Shown: piece by piece, positions 1-8,860 of the stretch
Numbering within the stretch: position 1 is the stretch's first letter
How the letters are laid out: every line of letters starts with the position of its first letter
Source of the DNA: Theodoxus fluviatilis
Lineage: Eukaryota; Mollusca; Gastropoda; Cycloneritida; Neritidae
Reading direction: 5' to 3'
Length of the DNA stretch: 22,734 nt
Assembly (NCBI GenBank): GCA_034096865.1
Contig: JAWQFJ010001315.1
Location: 55,001-77,734 of the forward strand
Program-made: the position numbers and the translations under genes
Notes under the pieces: model-generated
What the model was told of the DNA's origin: nothing
The model's database searches: none
Seen by the model: only the letters and a program-made list of their open reading frames with translations

Positions 1-200
1 GTCAATATTTGTTACCTTGTGTTATACAAGACAAGCCTCCAGGTGCGAAAGATCTCTTTGTGCCAGACAATGAGAGCGAAGATTCTGGATGGCTTTCACT
101 TATTGCTCTGGGAAACTCAAACCTGGTTTCTGGATCCTTCCGAAGATATTTTGCAAACCGAGAATTCGTCCAGTTTGGAAACTGCGGCGCACGAACCTAG

Positions 201-288
201 TTTGCCGATCCTTCCGAACGTAGTTCGCCGATCCTTCCAAACGTAGTTCGCCGATCCTTCCGAACGTAGTTCGCCGATCCTTCCGAAC
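201..288. repeat. 23-bp tandem repeat, about 4 copies
   Basis: Four head-to-tail copies of a 23-bp unit containing CGCCGATCCTTCC start at 201, 224, 247 and 270; the last is partial. Copies differ by one or two bases. Related fragments (GATCCTTCCGAAG) lie upstream near 133, so the array has decayed edges. No coding function is seen. Confidence 0.9.
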
Positions 289-479
289 ACTCGGACTCAG
301 ATGTATATTTCTATGTCTCCTAGCCAGACCATTTTCACTCCCAGTCAAGCCAGACACGTACAACGGACTCACAAAAATACCTCCGTATGCGCACGTCTTA
401 CCCTATAGGACATTCTCACTTCTGAAACGTAAATTCAGCCCGAGTTTTGTCCCTTTACTTCCACTAGTTCCGGTAGACT
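289..479. other. No recognisable feature
   Basis: I see no gene, RNA or mobile element between the 23-bp array and the 381-bp duplication. The open frame on the minus strand here is largely the translated repeat. Confidence 0.5.
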
Positions 480-728
480 GGTAAAAATAGAAGCTGATGG
501 GATGATCGCTAGATTGTGGCAAAAGGATGACATTAAAGCATGCAAATAGATTAATTAGCTTGAAAACTAATCGAAAATAGTCATATTAGACTGTTTTAAC
601 GTATACTTTCTGCACAAAACCCACAGAAGATAAGTAAACAAACCTCACCGTACGTATCTAGCAGACGAACGCGATCGAACAATAGCCACTACGCCAGCAG
701 ACGATCGAGCTAGTGTGATAAAATGTTT

Positions 729-830
729 CATGTAAAGCTCAAATGAGTAGCAGCAGACCAGGGAAACGAAATTGGCAATTCAAGTCAGAACTAAACAGTT
801 ATCTGCTGCTACTCATTCGAGCTTTACATG
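729..830. repeat. Hairpin, 29-bp arms, unit 1
   Basis: Arms 729-757 and 802-830 are reverse complements with one mismatch (a G-to-A type change within GCTCAAATGAG). The spacer is 44 nt. The structure could form a cruciform in DNA or a stem-loop in RNA. Confidence 0.85.
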
Positions 831-1109
831 ACACAGTACTGTTTTCCACCCCACATACATGGTAAAAATAGAAGCTGATGTGATGATCGCTAGATCGTGG
901 CAAAAGGATGACATTAAAGCATGCAAAAAGATTAATTAGATTGAAAACTAATCGAAAATAGTCATATTAGACTGTTTTAACGTATACTTTCTGCACAAAA
1001 CCCACAGAAGATAAGTAAACAAACCTCACCGTACGTACCTAGCAGACGAACGCGATCGAACCATAGCCACTACGCCAGCAGACGATCGAGCTAGTGTGAT
1101 ATAATGTTT

Positions 1110-1211
1110 CATGTAAAGCTCGAATGAGTAGCAGCAGACCAGGGAAACGAAGTTGTCAATTCAAGCCAGAACTAAACAGTTATCTGCTGCTACTCATTCG
1201 AGCTTTACATG
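1110..1211. repeat. Hairpin, perfect 29-bp arms, unit 2
   Basis: Arms 1110-1138 and 1183-1211 are perfect reverse complements separated by 44 nt. This is the same structure as in the first 381-bp unit, but without the mismatch. Confidence 0.9.
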
Positions 1212-1242
1212 ACACAGTACTGTTTTCCACCCCCACATACAT

Positions 1243-1463
1243 GTACTTTGATCGATCAAGTATTCAGTGCAGACGCTACGAGAATGCAACCGGAACTAGG
1301 TGGTTCTACCTAACGCGTTGTTTTTCGACAGAGAGCGCCGAGGATAACTCCTGCATGGTACGTTAATGAGAATGTCCTTTAGCACACACTCAAACTTGCC
1401 AACACGGAAATTCTACATACCAACACCGACACTTGCTTCACGTACATTCAAACATATGCACAA

Positions 1464-1464
<1 letters not shown>
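1243..1464. other. No recognisable feature
   Basis: This stretch lies between the duplication and the CA microsatellite. On the minus strand it would be intron of the receptor-like gene if that gene continues leftward. I looked for a final exon encoding a seventh membrane segment here and did not find one. Confidence 0.45.

Positions 1465-1544
<80 letters not shown>
1465..1544. repeat. (CA)n microsatellite
   Basis: About 40 uninterrupted CA dinucleotides, followed to about 1620 by imperfect AC-rich sequence. On the minus strand it lies in the presumed intron of the receptor-like gene. Reading frames through it (His-Thr or Val-Cys repeats) are artefacts. Confidence 0.97.
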
Positions 1545-1548
<4 letters not shown>

Positions 1549-1728
1549 CTCATACTACACGCACACATGCACACGTACGCTCACACACAGGTACGCAAGC
1601 ACACACATGTCTACACACGCAGAACTACATATGCAGGCCAGAGTTGGACTTTGTATCAAACGAAAAGTCGAAGGAGACACTAAAATAGACACGGTTGGAC
1701 ATAGCGTTCGTTTCGACTTTCTTGTGGA

Positions 1729-1734
1729 ACTCAC
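1729..1734 (-). promoter_or_regulatory. 5' splice donor GTGAGT, phase 0
   Basis: On the minus strand the receptor-like reading frame reaches ...ATGGAGACC followed by GTGAGT, a perfect donor hexamer after a codon boundary. Past it the frame loses membrane-protein character and runs into the microsatellite. Phase-0 introns near the C-terminus are a known hallmark of the insect-type gustatory receptor family. Confidence 0.7.
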
Positions 1735-2772
1735 GGTCTCCATGAGACGGGCCCCCAGGCCGGTCAGAGCAGACACCCAGAGGACCACGGCCAGCCCTGA
1801 GGCGCCAGCCCCCACCAGACTGCCCATGGACACGAGGGAGTGGGACGAGCAGTACAGCAGCAGGCAGGCGTAGGCCAGGGTGGCGGCGTAGTGCAGGAAC
1901 ACTGGGCCTCGCACCAGGACGTCCATCGCAGACACCAGCTCGCTCATCTCCCGGTGCCGTCTGCGAAGGCTTTCCAAGGCAGCGTCGCCGTCCAGAAAGT
2001 TGTCGTCCTCGCTCAGCTTGCTGACGTCCTTCTCCAGGCGGGAGAAGTGGCGCGTGATGACAATGGAGGAGAGGGCGATGACTGCCATGAGCTGCACGCT
2101 CTGGATGCCCGACAGGATGTTCAGGTAGCAGTACACGGCCTTGGCCGTCCTCCACAACCACGACTCAGGCGTGAGTGGGTACAGCCGTATGGAGGTCATC
2201 ATGTCCACCTCAGAAGAGAACATCGACTTCCACATCGCCACCACAGTCCACACCGCGGGAAGAAGATGACAGAAGACCAGGGTCCTCCTGGAGGAAGGAA
2301 GAAGACAGCAAAAGCTGCCATCCTCCACGACTTGGCTGAATTTCCTTTGGAACTCGGGATAATTCCTCGGCAGATTTCGCACGGTAGCCACGAAGTTGGC
2401 CAGCGAGTACGTAGCTATGATCATGAGCATGCTGGTCATGGCCATTCTGCCCGTGAATTTCTTCTCCTCAGTCAACAGCGACACCCATCTGCCCAAGTTC
2501 ACACAGGAAACCAGAAAGTACACTAGCGTGTTCAAACGCCCCACCAATAGGGCTGCCTTACGACGCGAAGGCAGTGACCGGAAGTGTGGGGGAATGGCAG
2601 GGCACGGCCAGTAGTTGCCGGCCAGCTCAAGAAACGACTCCATGGTGGACAGGAAGTCGATGGCCTTGGTGTTTCTAGACGACGTATCTCCATTCCTTCG
2701 TGAAGATCCGCCATCCAGCGTCCGAGGGATTTCAACTTCCATACTGAAGTCCTCACTGGAAAATTTCGCCAT
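1735..2772 (-). CDS. Gustatory-receptor-like (GRL/7tm_7) membrane protein, large 5' exon, C-terminus missing
   Basis: This is a 346-codon exon. The start is the first ATG (2772, context GTTATGG), because the frame upstream has only a GTG and then a TAG at 2854-2856. Seen: a hydrophilic N-terminus of about 70 residues; hydrophobic segments at about 77-99, 109-130, 163-185, 208-239, 292-310 and 312-336; and a charged loop at about 240-290 with LRRRHREMSELVSAMDVL, the H-x-x-h spacing typical of the region before TM5 in gustatory receptors. A phase-0 donor at 1734 follows the sixth segment. Known family members are about 350-450 residues, with TM7 and its TYxxxxxQF motif in the last exon. That exon was not found in the window, so it lies further left or is lost. 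Inferred role: ligand-gated cation channel or chemoreceptor at the plasma membrane; invertebrate GRLs outside arthropods are poorly characterised. Another polytopic membrane family is possible. Confidence 0.6.
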
Positions 2773-2856
2773 AACACTGAGCAGTATCAGCCAACGAGTA
2801 TGAAGTTCTCTTGCGCTTTTTCGCGCCAAACACCCAAACAGCACGGAGACCCTCTA

Positions 2857-3440
<584 letters not shown>

Positions 3441-3574
3441 CGCGGTTGAAGCAGGTTGTGCCCAGTTCGAGCTCCCCTCTGACAGCCGTTGCCTACTACA
3501 GGAGTTACACTGTGTACAGGAACGTCAACAATGGAAAATATCCTCCCTAACATCCTGAGGAATGTGATGATTGA

Positions 3575-4347
3575 GCAGGCAAAACCCACGTTATGGAAAA
3601 TTGGAATATTGAAGCCAATTGTAACACTGAAGTGGACCAAGCCATCAGTAAGCGAAGGGGGCACAGCCAGAAGAGTCGCCAACCTCAGACCTAGGAACAA
3701 AAAAATCTCCTTCCAAGTGGGCACGGGATTTTCAGAGGCACCAGAACAACTTGAGAAAGTGGACCGAATATCCCCAGGAGAAAGATTCAACAGAGTTTCC
3801 CGTCTGCTCTTCGAATTCCAGTATGCTGCAGTCTACTCTCCAGAACCTGTCACCCCCTGCCTCACTGGAAATTGAACACGCCCATACGCGGTGTGTAATG
3901 GACGAAAATCCTGACGAAGCTGTGTCCCATGCAACTCCCGAGACTCATGCTACACCCGCGACTCCCGTGAAGCCAGTGATTGTACACAAGATACCTGAAG
4001 AAACCATGCATCCAATGCAGGAAGACGAGAGAAAACCGCCGATGCGAAACTCACCTGACAATGATAGTGGCAACGAGGGCAACAGTGTGCAAAACAGTCC
4101 ATATGTTAATCAGCAGAATCACGACAAAATCGTACAGTGTGCTTTGCATGTTAGGCCTGTCGACATACCCGAGATGTTTCGACAGCAGAGGGTGGCCATC
4201 GCCAGACTCAAGTCTGTGCGGGCATGGTGTGATGCCTGTGCTCAGCCGCTGACTTCCTACTTGGAGTGCTCTGCATGTCCAGGCTCTGCTTACTCTCAGG
4301 AATGCTTCTCACGGGAAGCACGCGTCTCCCAAGTACTTATAAACTGA
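3575..4347 (+). pseudogene. Frameshifted coding remnant with basic SPS..RD motif and MYND-like Cys cluster
   Basis: Coding character passes from frame 2 (3575-3691, ends TAG) to frame 1 (open about 3652-4347, ends TGA), so a frameshift lies between 3652 and 3691. Frame 2 gives a polar stretch ending KRRGHSQKSRQPQT. Frame 1 gives KKSPSKWARDFQRHQNNLRK, then about 130 residues of Pro/Thr/Glu-rich low complexity. It ends in WCDACAQPLTSYLECSACPG and a further Cys seven residues on, that is C-x2-C-x9-C-x2-C-x8-C. The Cys spacing resembles the first half of a MYND finger, but the usual YC pair, Trp and final His/Cys are missing. The SPS..RD basic motif followed by a Cys cluster is reminiscent of gag-like or ORF1-like proteins (recall only). 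It could instead be exons of a decayed host gene. Function unknown. Confidence 0.4.
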
Positions 4348-5034
4348 TTACCACCAATCTGCAGGTTGCAGAGAAATGTACACCCGTACACCTGATTGTA
4401 ATAATCTCAATGCTCACAGCTTCATCTGAGAAATGGTCCCCCCCCCCCCCCCCCCCGGCCCTCCCTTGAAGAAAACTGATTAAATTTCGTCGCTTATTGT
4501 TAGTTCCGTGATTCACTTTTATGAGCAAGGTGCTGGTTGTCGATTTTTACGAAAGGATTTACACTCTTGCAGATTAAACCCTTTTTGTTCACATTGTGTC
4601 TTGAGGGAGAGGCTCGAGTGACGGATGTTAGACTGACAATGACCATAATGGTGTCATCCCTTCCTAACCCGCTGCAGTCAATCATAGTGCCAAGCTATCT
4701 ATGTGGCTTATGCTGTCGCCCTGACCGGAGATTCTGTTTGTACCGTCTCCTAGGGACTAGTATTGGAATGCGTTTAACTCATGTCGGACCAATTCGTCAG
4801 CAGGAATCTGGTGGCGCAAAGTTGTCCTGTTTTGATTTGGAGACACGACCTGTCCTCGTGCCAAATTTCGTTGCTTATACATATATTAATTGCTTTATGT
4901 TCCTTTTAGACTTCTTGTATGTATTTTGCCGGGGGGCTTAACATTTAAGATTCAAAGTTCTCTCTCTCACGCGCGCGGTCATGTACATGTATTTTAGCTT
5001 TGAAGCATGGTTAAAGCTTATTTTACTAAATGTA
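4348..5034 (+). other. Possible 3' UTR-like stretch with poly-C tract
   Basis: AT-rich and non-coding in character apart from a 134-codon open frame (4537-4941) with no recognisable motif. A run of 19 C lies at 4438-4456. The stretch ends at a polyadenylation signal, so it may be the 3' UTR of the preceding coding remnant; there is no direct evidence of transcription. Confidence 0.35.
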
Positions 5035-5040
5035 AATAAA
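5035..5040 (+). terminator. Polyadenylation signal AATAAA
   Basis: Canonical AATAAA in TGTAAATAAACTTG, with GT-rich sequence about 30 nt downstream (TTTGTACACCTCTGGGTG). It is plausible as the 3' end of a plus-strand transcript, but single hexamers occur by chance. Confidence 0.4.
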
Positions 5041-5208
5041 CTTGTCATTTTATTTCATCATCATTTGTACACCTCTGGGTGACTAGCGCTTAAAAACTGT
5101 ACATACGCTTATCCATTTGGGCTCTGTGATAATTACTTCCGAGTTAGCACTGACTAACAGACTATGTGCCTCAACCAGTTGTGAGGGGAAACAAGTTAGC
5201 TTTTAGTG

Positions 5209-5307
<99 letters not shown>

Positions 5308-5455
5308 ATCTCTCTCTCTCCCTCTCTCCCTCTCTCCCTCTTCGTTCCCCCCCCCCCTCTCTCTCTACCACTCTCTCTCTCTCACTCTCTCTCTCACTCT
5401 CTCTCACTCTCTATCTCTCACTCTCTCACTCTCTCTCTCTCTCTCTCTCTCTCAC
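5209..5455. repeat. (TGTC)n tetranucleotide array plus CT-rich tract
   Basis: About 25 uninterrupted TGTC/CTGT units (5209-5307) run into an imperfect CT/CCCT tract with a C8-9 run near 5347 (5308-5455). The entire 250 bp is nearly pure T and C with periodic G in the first part. Confidence 0.95.
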
Positions 5456-5513
5456 GCCTCAAAAATTCTCGTTCTCTTCTGCAATGTAGACAAACCAAAA
5501 GGAATGGTCTTTC

Positions 5514-5540
5514 GGGTGGGTGGGTGGGTGGGTGGGTGGG
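5514..5540 (+). repeat. (GGGT)n, G-quadruplex-forming candidate
   Basis: Seven GGG runs separated by single T bases (27 nt). Four G3 runs with 1-nt loops are the strongest known class of intramolecular G-quadruplex motif. Confidence 0.9.
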
Positions 5541-6012
5541 TTATTGTTTCCGGGCCGAGGAGAAAGGTGGTCTATGGGAGGTGCGGTCTTACAGGTCGCA
5601 GTTCAGGGTTAGTATTTGGGGGTAAATTAAACATTCATTACTAGAATGTCTCGACCTTCCGCCCGTGATTGCCTGACTGTAAGAGCAAAAACGAAACCTG
5701 TCTAGTTGCTGAAGACTTTGTGGAATGTACACATTTGTTCCAGATTATTTGATGCCTAGATACAACCTCCCATACTTTACAGATCTGAGTTATGGGGACT
5801 GGGAAAATGGGAATCAATGATAAAGGCGCACGTTTGTCTGTTAGATTTTTTAATTGTAAGTGCAACATGTTAAAAATAATAGTATGTGTCATAGAGAACT
5901 GAGTAGATACCCCTTGTTTATAAACACTGTACCCCTGTGGGTCGGGGGTGAAAATAGAGCCCTCGCGTCACCCTTGCTTTTGCTCTAAGCAGTTCTAACG
6001 TTTTCGTGATCA
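5541..6012. other. No gene; short dispersed repeat at about 5929-5985
   Basis: No coding feature is recognised. The block with CCCTGTGGGTCGGGGGTGAA (from 5933) resembles 20496-20546 (CCCTGTGGAATGGGGGTT...ATCGCGTC) at roughly three quarters identity by eye. It is probably a short interspersed repeat of unknown type. Confidence 0.4.
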
Positions 6013-6156
6013 ATGGCCTTAAATATCTTACAAAGGCTGATAGGCAGTAAAACTCCATCCGTCTATCCATTCAAATACGCTGTAATACGAAGGTTGAAAT
6101 ACCGACTATGGCTATGTCAAATATCAGTGGACAGGCTGCCCAAAGAAGTCTATGAA

Positions 6157-6166
6157 ATGTTGCTGG
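6157..6166. repeat. Target-site duplication, left (10 bp)
   Basis: ATGTTGCTGG here and at 7001-7010 perfectly flanks the minus-strand LINE fragment. Removing the insert and one copy restores an uninterrupted reading frame in the host LINE. Confidence 0.85.
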
Positions 6167-7000
6167 CTGGCTGGCTGGCTGGATGGATGGATGGAGTTTA
6201 AGGGCCTATCAGCCTTGTAGGCTATATAAGGCCACAACGTTAAGAAACACTTCCACCATGTTATTAGAACTCTCCGCGACAGCGGTGTATGGTACAATTC
6301 ACCAAACTAGTGACATAAAAATCAATAAAATCGAGTTCCACAGCCCAAACAGCCAGCAAAGGCAGTGCATAGCCTTCAAACACGAAAAAGCATAATGACG
6401 AAAGGGCAAAATTTCACATCTCGATGTCCTTGACACCGACAAAGGGATAGGTGAATGGAGCCCAAGGGCTCATCAGGATTTAAGGTCATTCAAGGCCACA
6501 ACATACTTTCACTGAATAAAAATGTGCAATTAAAAGATTACCACAGAAGAGGTAAGTAGAGAAATATCGAAAACAATTAAGATATAGTACAACTCATAAA
6601 CGATAATAATACTCAGAATCTATCAGCAATTTTATCACAGCAAGAGGATCTTTAAAAATGTCAGACAGACTGCCCGACCCACTTCGTAGATGAGCAAATC
6701 GAGGGCACTCCACCAGAACGTGCCGCATGGTAAGCCTGCACTGGCAGGTACGGCATTCCGGTGGAGGCTCCGACAGCAACATAATTATAGGAGTGGGTCA
6801 AAACAGAATGGCCAATCCGGGAACGGCAGAGCACAACTTCCTCTCTTCTAGTGAGCGTTGTGGGGGAGAGTCGCTCACCCCACACAGAAGCTACTTCATT
6901 AAGTTTTTACGTGCCCTGCCGTCCCTGTCGGCCTGACACAGGTTAGGGATATATTTATTAATACGGGGTACCAGGTCGCCCGCTGGGACCCTTCCTGGGG
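6167..7000 (-). mobile_element. 5'-truncated RNase H-type LINE, copy 1
   Basis: This is the minus-strand 3' end of a non-LTR retrotransposon, 834 bp between 10-bp target duplications. At its left end (the element's 3' end) are GGCT/GGAT tetranucleotide repeats as tail. The C-terminal coding part includes LWGERLSPTTLTRREEVVLC, RSRIGHSVLTHSY, a CxxC-x8-H-x4-C cluster (PECRTCQCRLTMRHVLVECP) and LSDIFKDPLAVI. It is about 85% similar by eye to 10033-10870. It is shorter than copy 2 because its 5' truncation falls before the RNase H domain. Frames are broken by small indels. Confidence 0.88.
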
Positions 7001-7010
7001 ATGTTGCTGG
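7001..7010. repeat. Target-site duplication, right (10 bp)
   Basis: ATGTTGCTGG, identical to 6157-6166. Confidence 0.85.
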
Positions 7011-7831
7011 AAGAAAATGTTTCGATGAAGATGCCTATCGAAGCTTGGTTTTGCAGATGTGGAACGAACAACGAGAAAGGATTTATTCGGGCACTCAAAT
7101 ACTACACGACTGCTTTCAACAAGAATAGAACATGAAACTTACTGAAAGTGACTAGTGTGCATCGTATAGATCCCTTGAATGGAAGCTGCAGCTCGTAAGC
7201 TATCTGAATAGTGAAAAGATATATTTTTCTGGGATGAATTATTACGCTTCTTTTTCAGGAACAACGTCCTTAAAGCAAACCAAAGAAATAAGCAACTCCA
7301 GGAGCAGAATGTCCATTTTGTCCAGAATATAAAGACGAAAGTCATTTTTTAATCCCCTGTCGTCTTTATGATGACCAAAGGCGAAAATACATTTTTAAAC
7401 ATTTACAGGGAGCAGATTTTACCGAGGCAAGGTGATCCACGTGCGAAATGTATTAAGAACAAGACATGTTGTTATGTACATATTATTTTTACCGACGCTT
7501 TCAGAAGCTGGAAAACTCTGCAGACATCCACGTATAAGCATGAAGCATGTTGAATGTTGCAGTTTATGATCACGGGGTCTTTCTTGTAAAGAAGACAACA
7601 TTTAAAATGTAAACTTATTATGAATTTTAGCGCAATGTATCATACTGGATATTTTGGCATGATAGCCTCCAGTATTGTAAGATGATATAGACATCAGATT
7701 CATATTGATTACAATAGGTGGACTGTGGGGGTCGACAATTCCTATCTGTAACTCACTGCCTGGTTGTACCTGTTATTTATGTATGATGGATCGTCGTCCA
7801 TAACATAGTCAATCAATCGCTCGCTCGCTCA

Positions 7832-7834
<3 letters not shown>

Positions 7835-7908
<74 letters not shown>
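7835..7908. repeat. (CT)n microsatellite at a LINE-LINE junction
   Basis: 74 bp of CT, seeded by the (AATC)/(GCTC) tail of the preceding LINE and ending exactly where the next LINE's ORF1 similarity starts. Confidence 0.96.
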
Positions 7909-7911
<3 letters not shown>

Positions 7912-8788
7912 AGTTCCAGTAACATCGACTCATCCATAAAGGACTATGAGAATCTAACCTCCCTAATTCGTCGGGTGTTCCCTGAAGCTGCAATAGCACT
8001 CCCTGCAATCATACCTAGAAGAATGAACACAGTCTAGATGACCTTCTCTCTGAACAAACGCCTCCTAGAGATCTGTAAAAATAAAAATATAACTCTTCTT
8101 CATGAGCTGCGCTGTTGGGCTGCAGATGGAACGATCGACTGGTTTGTTTTTAAATGACAGGCACATCAACGAGAGAGGAACTTCAGTCTTACTACGTCAG
8201 ATCGCAAGGTTTTTGAGCCAGGACCCACCTCCTGCAAGATCCACCGCCGTTGCTCATGAGACGGAAAAGAAAAGAACAAAACTGGGACACCAGCAAGCAG
8301 AAGACATCTACAATACAGAATTTCCTCTTCTCCCTCGGAAACGGCAGTTGAACCATTCCAGCCCTGCAACACGGCCAGAGCAAATTCATAGCATTCAAAA
8401 CAGCAAGGACACTTGTCTGAACAACAACAATGATAAACTAAATGACATAGTACAGACAGGTAGAATACAGACAGTCACTGGCCCTAACTTCAACAAGGAC
8501 GTACTGCCTACTGTGTCGGAGAAGAAACCCCAAAACACCAACACTCAGTGTCCCGGCCAAACACCCCTTAGATGTCAAACAGAAAATGTAGAGGTGCACG
8601 CAACTCAACCTTTGGTTCCTGAGTGCAGAATGCCCGCTACTTCCAGGTTGCCCCACCAAACCATCCCTCAAAATCCTCTGATGTTCCCCTACCTACACTT
8701 TCATCCTTTTTCCCCATTCTTTCCTCCATACATGCAGTGGCAATATCCTCACCCCTTCAATGGTCTCCGTCCAGAACCAACAGTGTGA
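7909..8788 (+). pseudogene. LINE ORF1, C-terminal part with SGNH-esterase-like domain
   Basis: One frame (about 7911-8150) reads DSSIKDYENLTSLIRRVFPE, then IALPAIIPRRMNTV followed by a TAG, then SLNKRLLEICKNKNITLLHE. Coding then moves to another frame (8102-8788, 228 residues including shadow), where LFLNDRHINERGTSVLLRQI is the last block of the SGNH hydrolase fold (the D-x-x-H-x-N/T-x-x-G element carrying the catalytic Asp and His). The remaining 170 or so residues are polar, with a Pro/Phe-rich end (FHPFSPFFPPYMQWQYPHPF). Known CR1 ORF1 proteins bind nucleic acid and carry this esterase; its role in retrotransposition is unclear. The N-terminal Ser block is absent, the copy being 5'-truncated at the microsatellite. 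Confidence 0.65.
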
Positions 8789-8860
8789 ATACCAGTTGGC
8801 TACAGTATTCTTCGATGGATTTTTGGCGTGAACGATGAATACTTTGCCGGTGTGATTTTT

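Larger units (their letters stand above)
480..1242. repeat. 381-bp tandem duplication (2 units)
   Basis: Two direct copies, 480-860 and 861-1242, have a constant offset of 381 bp. Both begin GGTAAAAATAGAAGCTGATG and end with the CCCACATACATG block. They differ by scattered substitutions and single-base length changes in a C run. Each unit holds one long inverted repeat near its right end. No coding frame spans the units. It could be a short satellite or a tandemly duplicated foldback element. Confidence 0.92.
6013..7826 (+). pseudogene. LINE ORF2 C-terminal remnant (CR1/Jockey-like), split by a LINE insertion
   Basis: The left part (6013-6166) encodes YPFKYAVIRRLKYRLWLCQI...RLPKEVYEMLL, the conserved region after the reverse transcriptase in many LINEs. 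The right part resumes at 7011, in the same frame once one copy of the 10-bp target duplication is removed. Further right the frame is broken, but ASYRS, then CPFCPEYKDESHFLIPCRLY (about 7304-7363), the LINE C-terminal Cys/His motif, is clear. The 3' region runs to CAATCAATCGCTCGCTCGCT (about 7810-7829), a simple-repeat tail typical of LINE 3' ends. The 5' end is truncated and no reverse transcriptase core is present. It is dead through stops, frameshifts and the insertion. It may belong to the same broad family as the LINE at 7909-12723. Confidence 0.75.

Noticed and set aside
1366..1873. Open frames with long His-Thr repeats
   Set aside because: They are translations of the CA microsatellite and the antisense side of the receptor-like exon.
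1840..2526. 228-codon plus-strand open frame
   Set aside because: It is antisense to the receptor-like exon, with low-complexity composition and no family features. The minus frame has clear membrane segments.
2773..2844. 24-residue N-terminal extension of the receptor-like protein
   Set aside because: It needs a GTG start, which is not expected in a nuclear gene. The first ATG is at 2772.
3441..3485. tRNA-like B-box (AGTTCGAGCTC)
   Set aside because: No A box at the right distance and no foldable cloverleaf.
4537..4941. 134-codon plus-strand open frame
   Set aside because: No motif or recognisable homology; codon content resembles the surrounding AT-rich sequence. Treated as UTR-like.
5166..5625. 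Open frames of Cys-Leu-Ser-Val repeats
   Set aside because: Translation of the TGTC array.
8102..8788. Stand-alone 228-residue host gene
   Set aside because: The frame carries the end of a LINE ORF1 SGNH-like domain that continues upstream in another frame, so it is part of a transposon.
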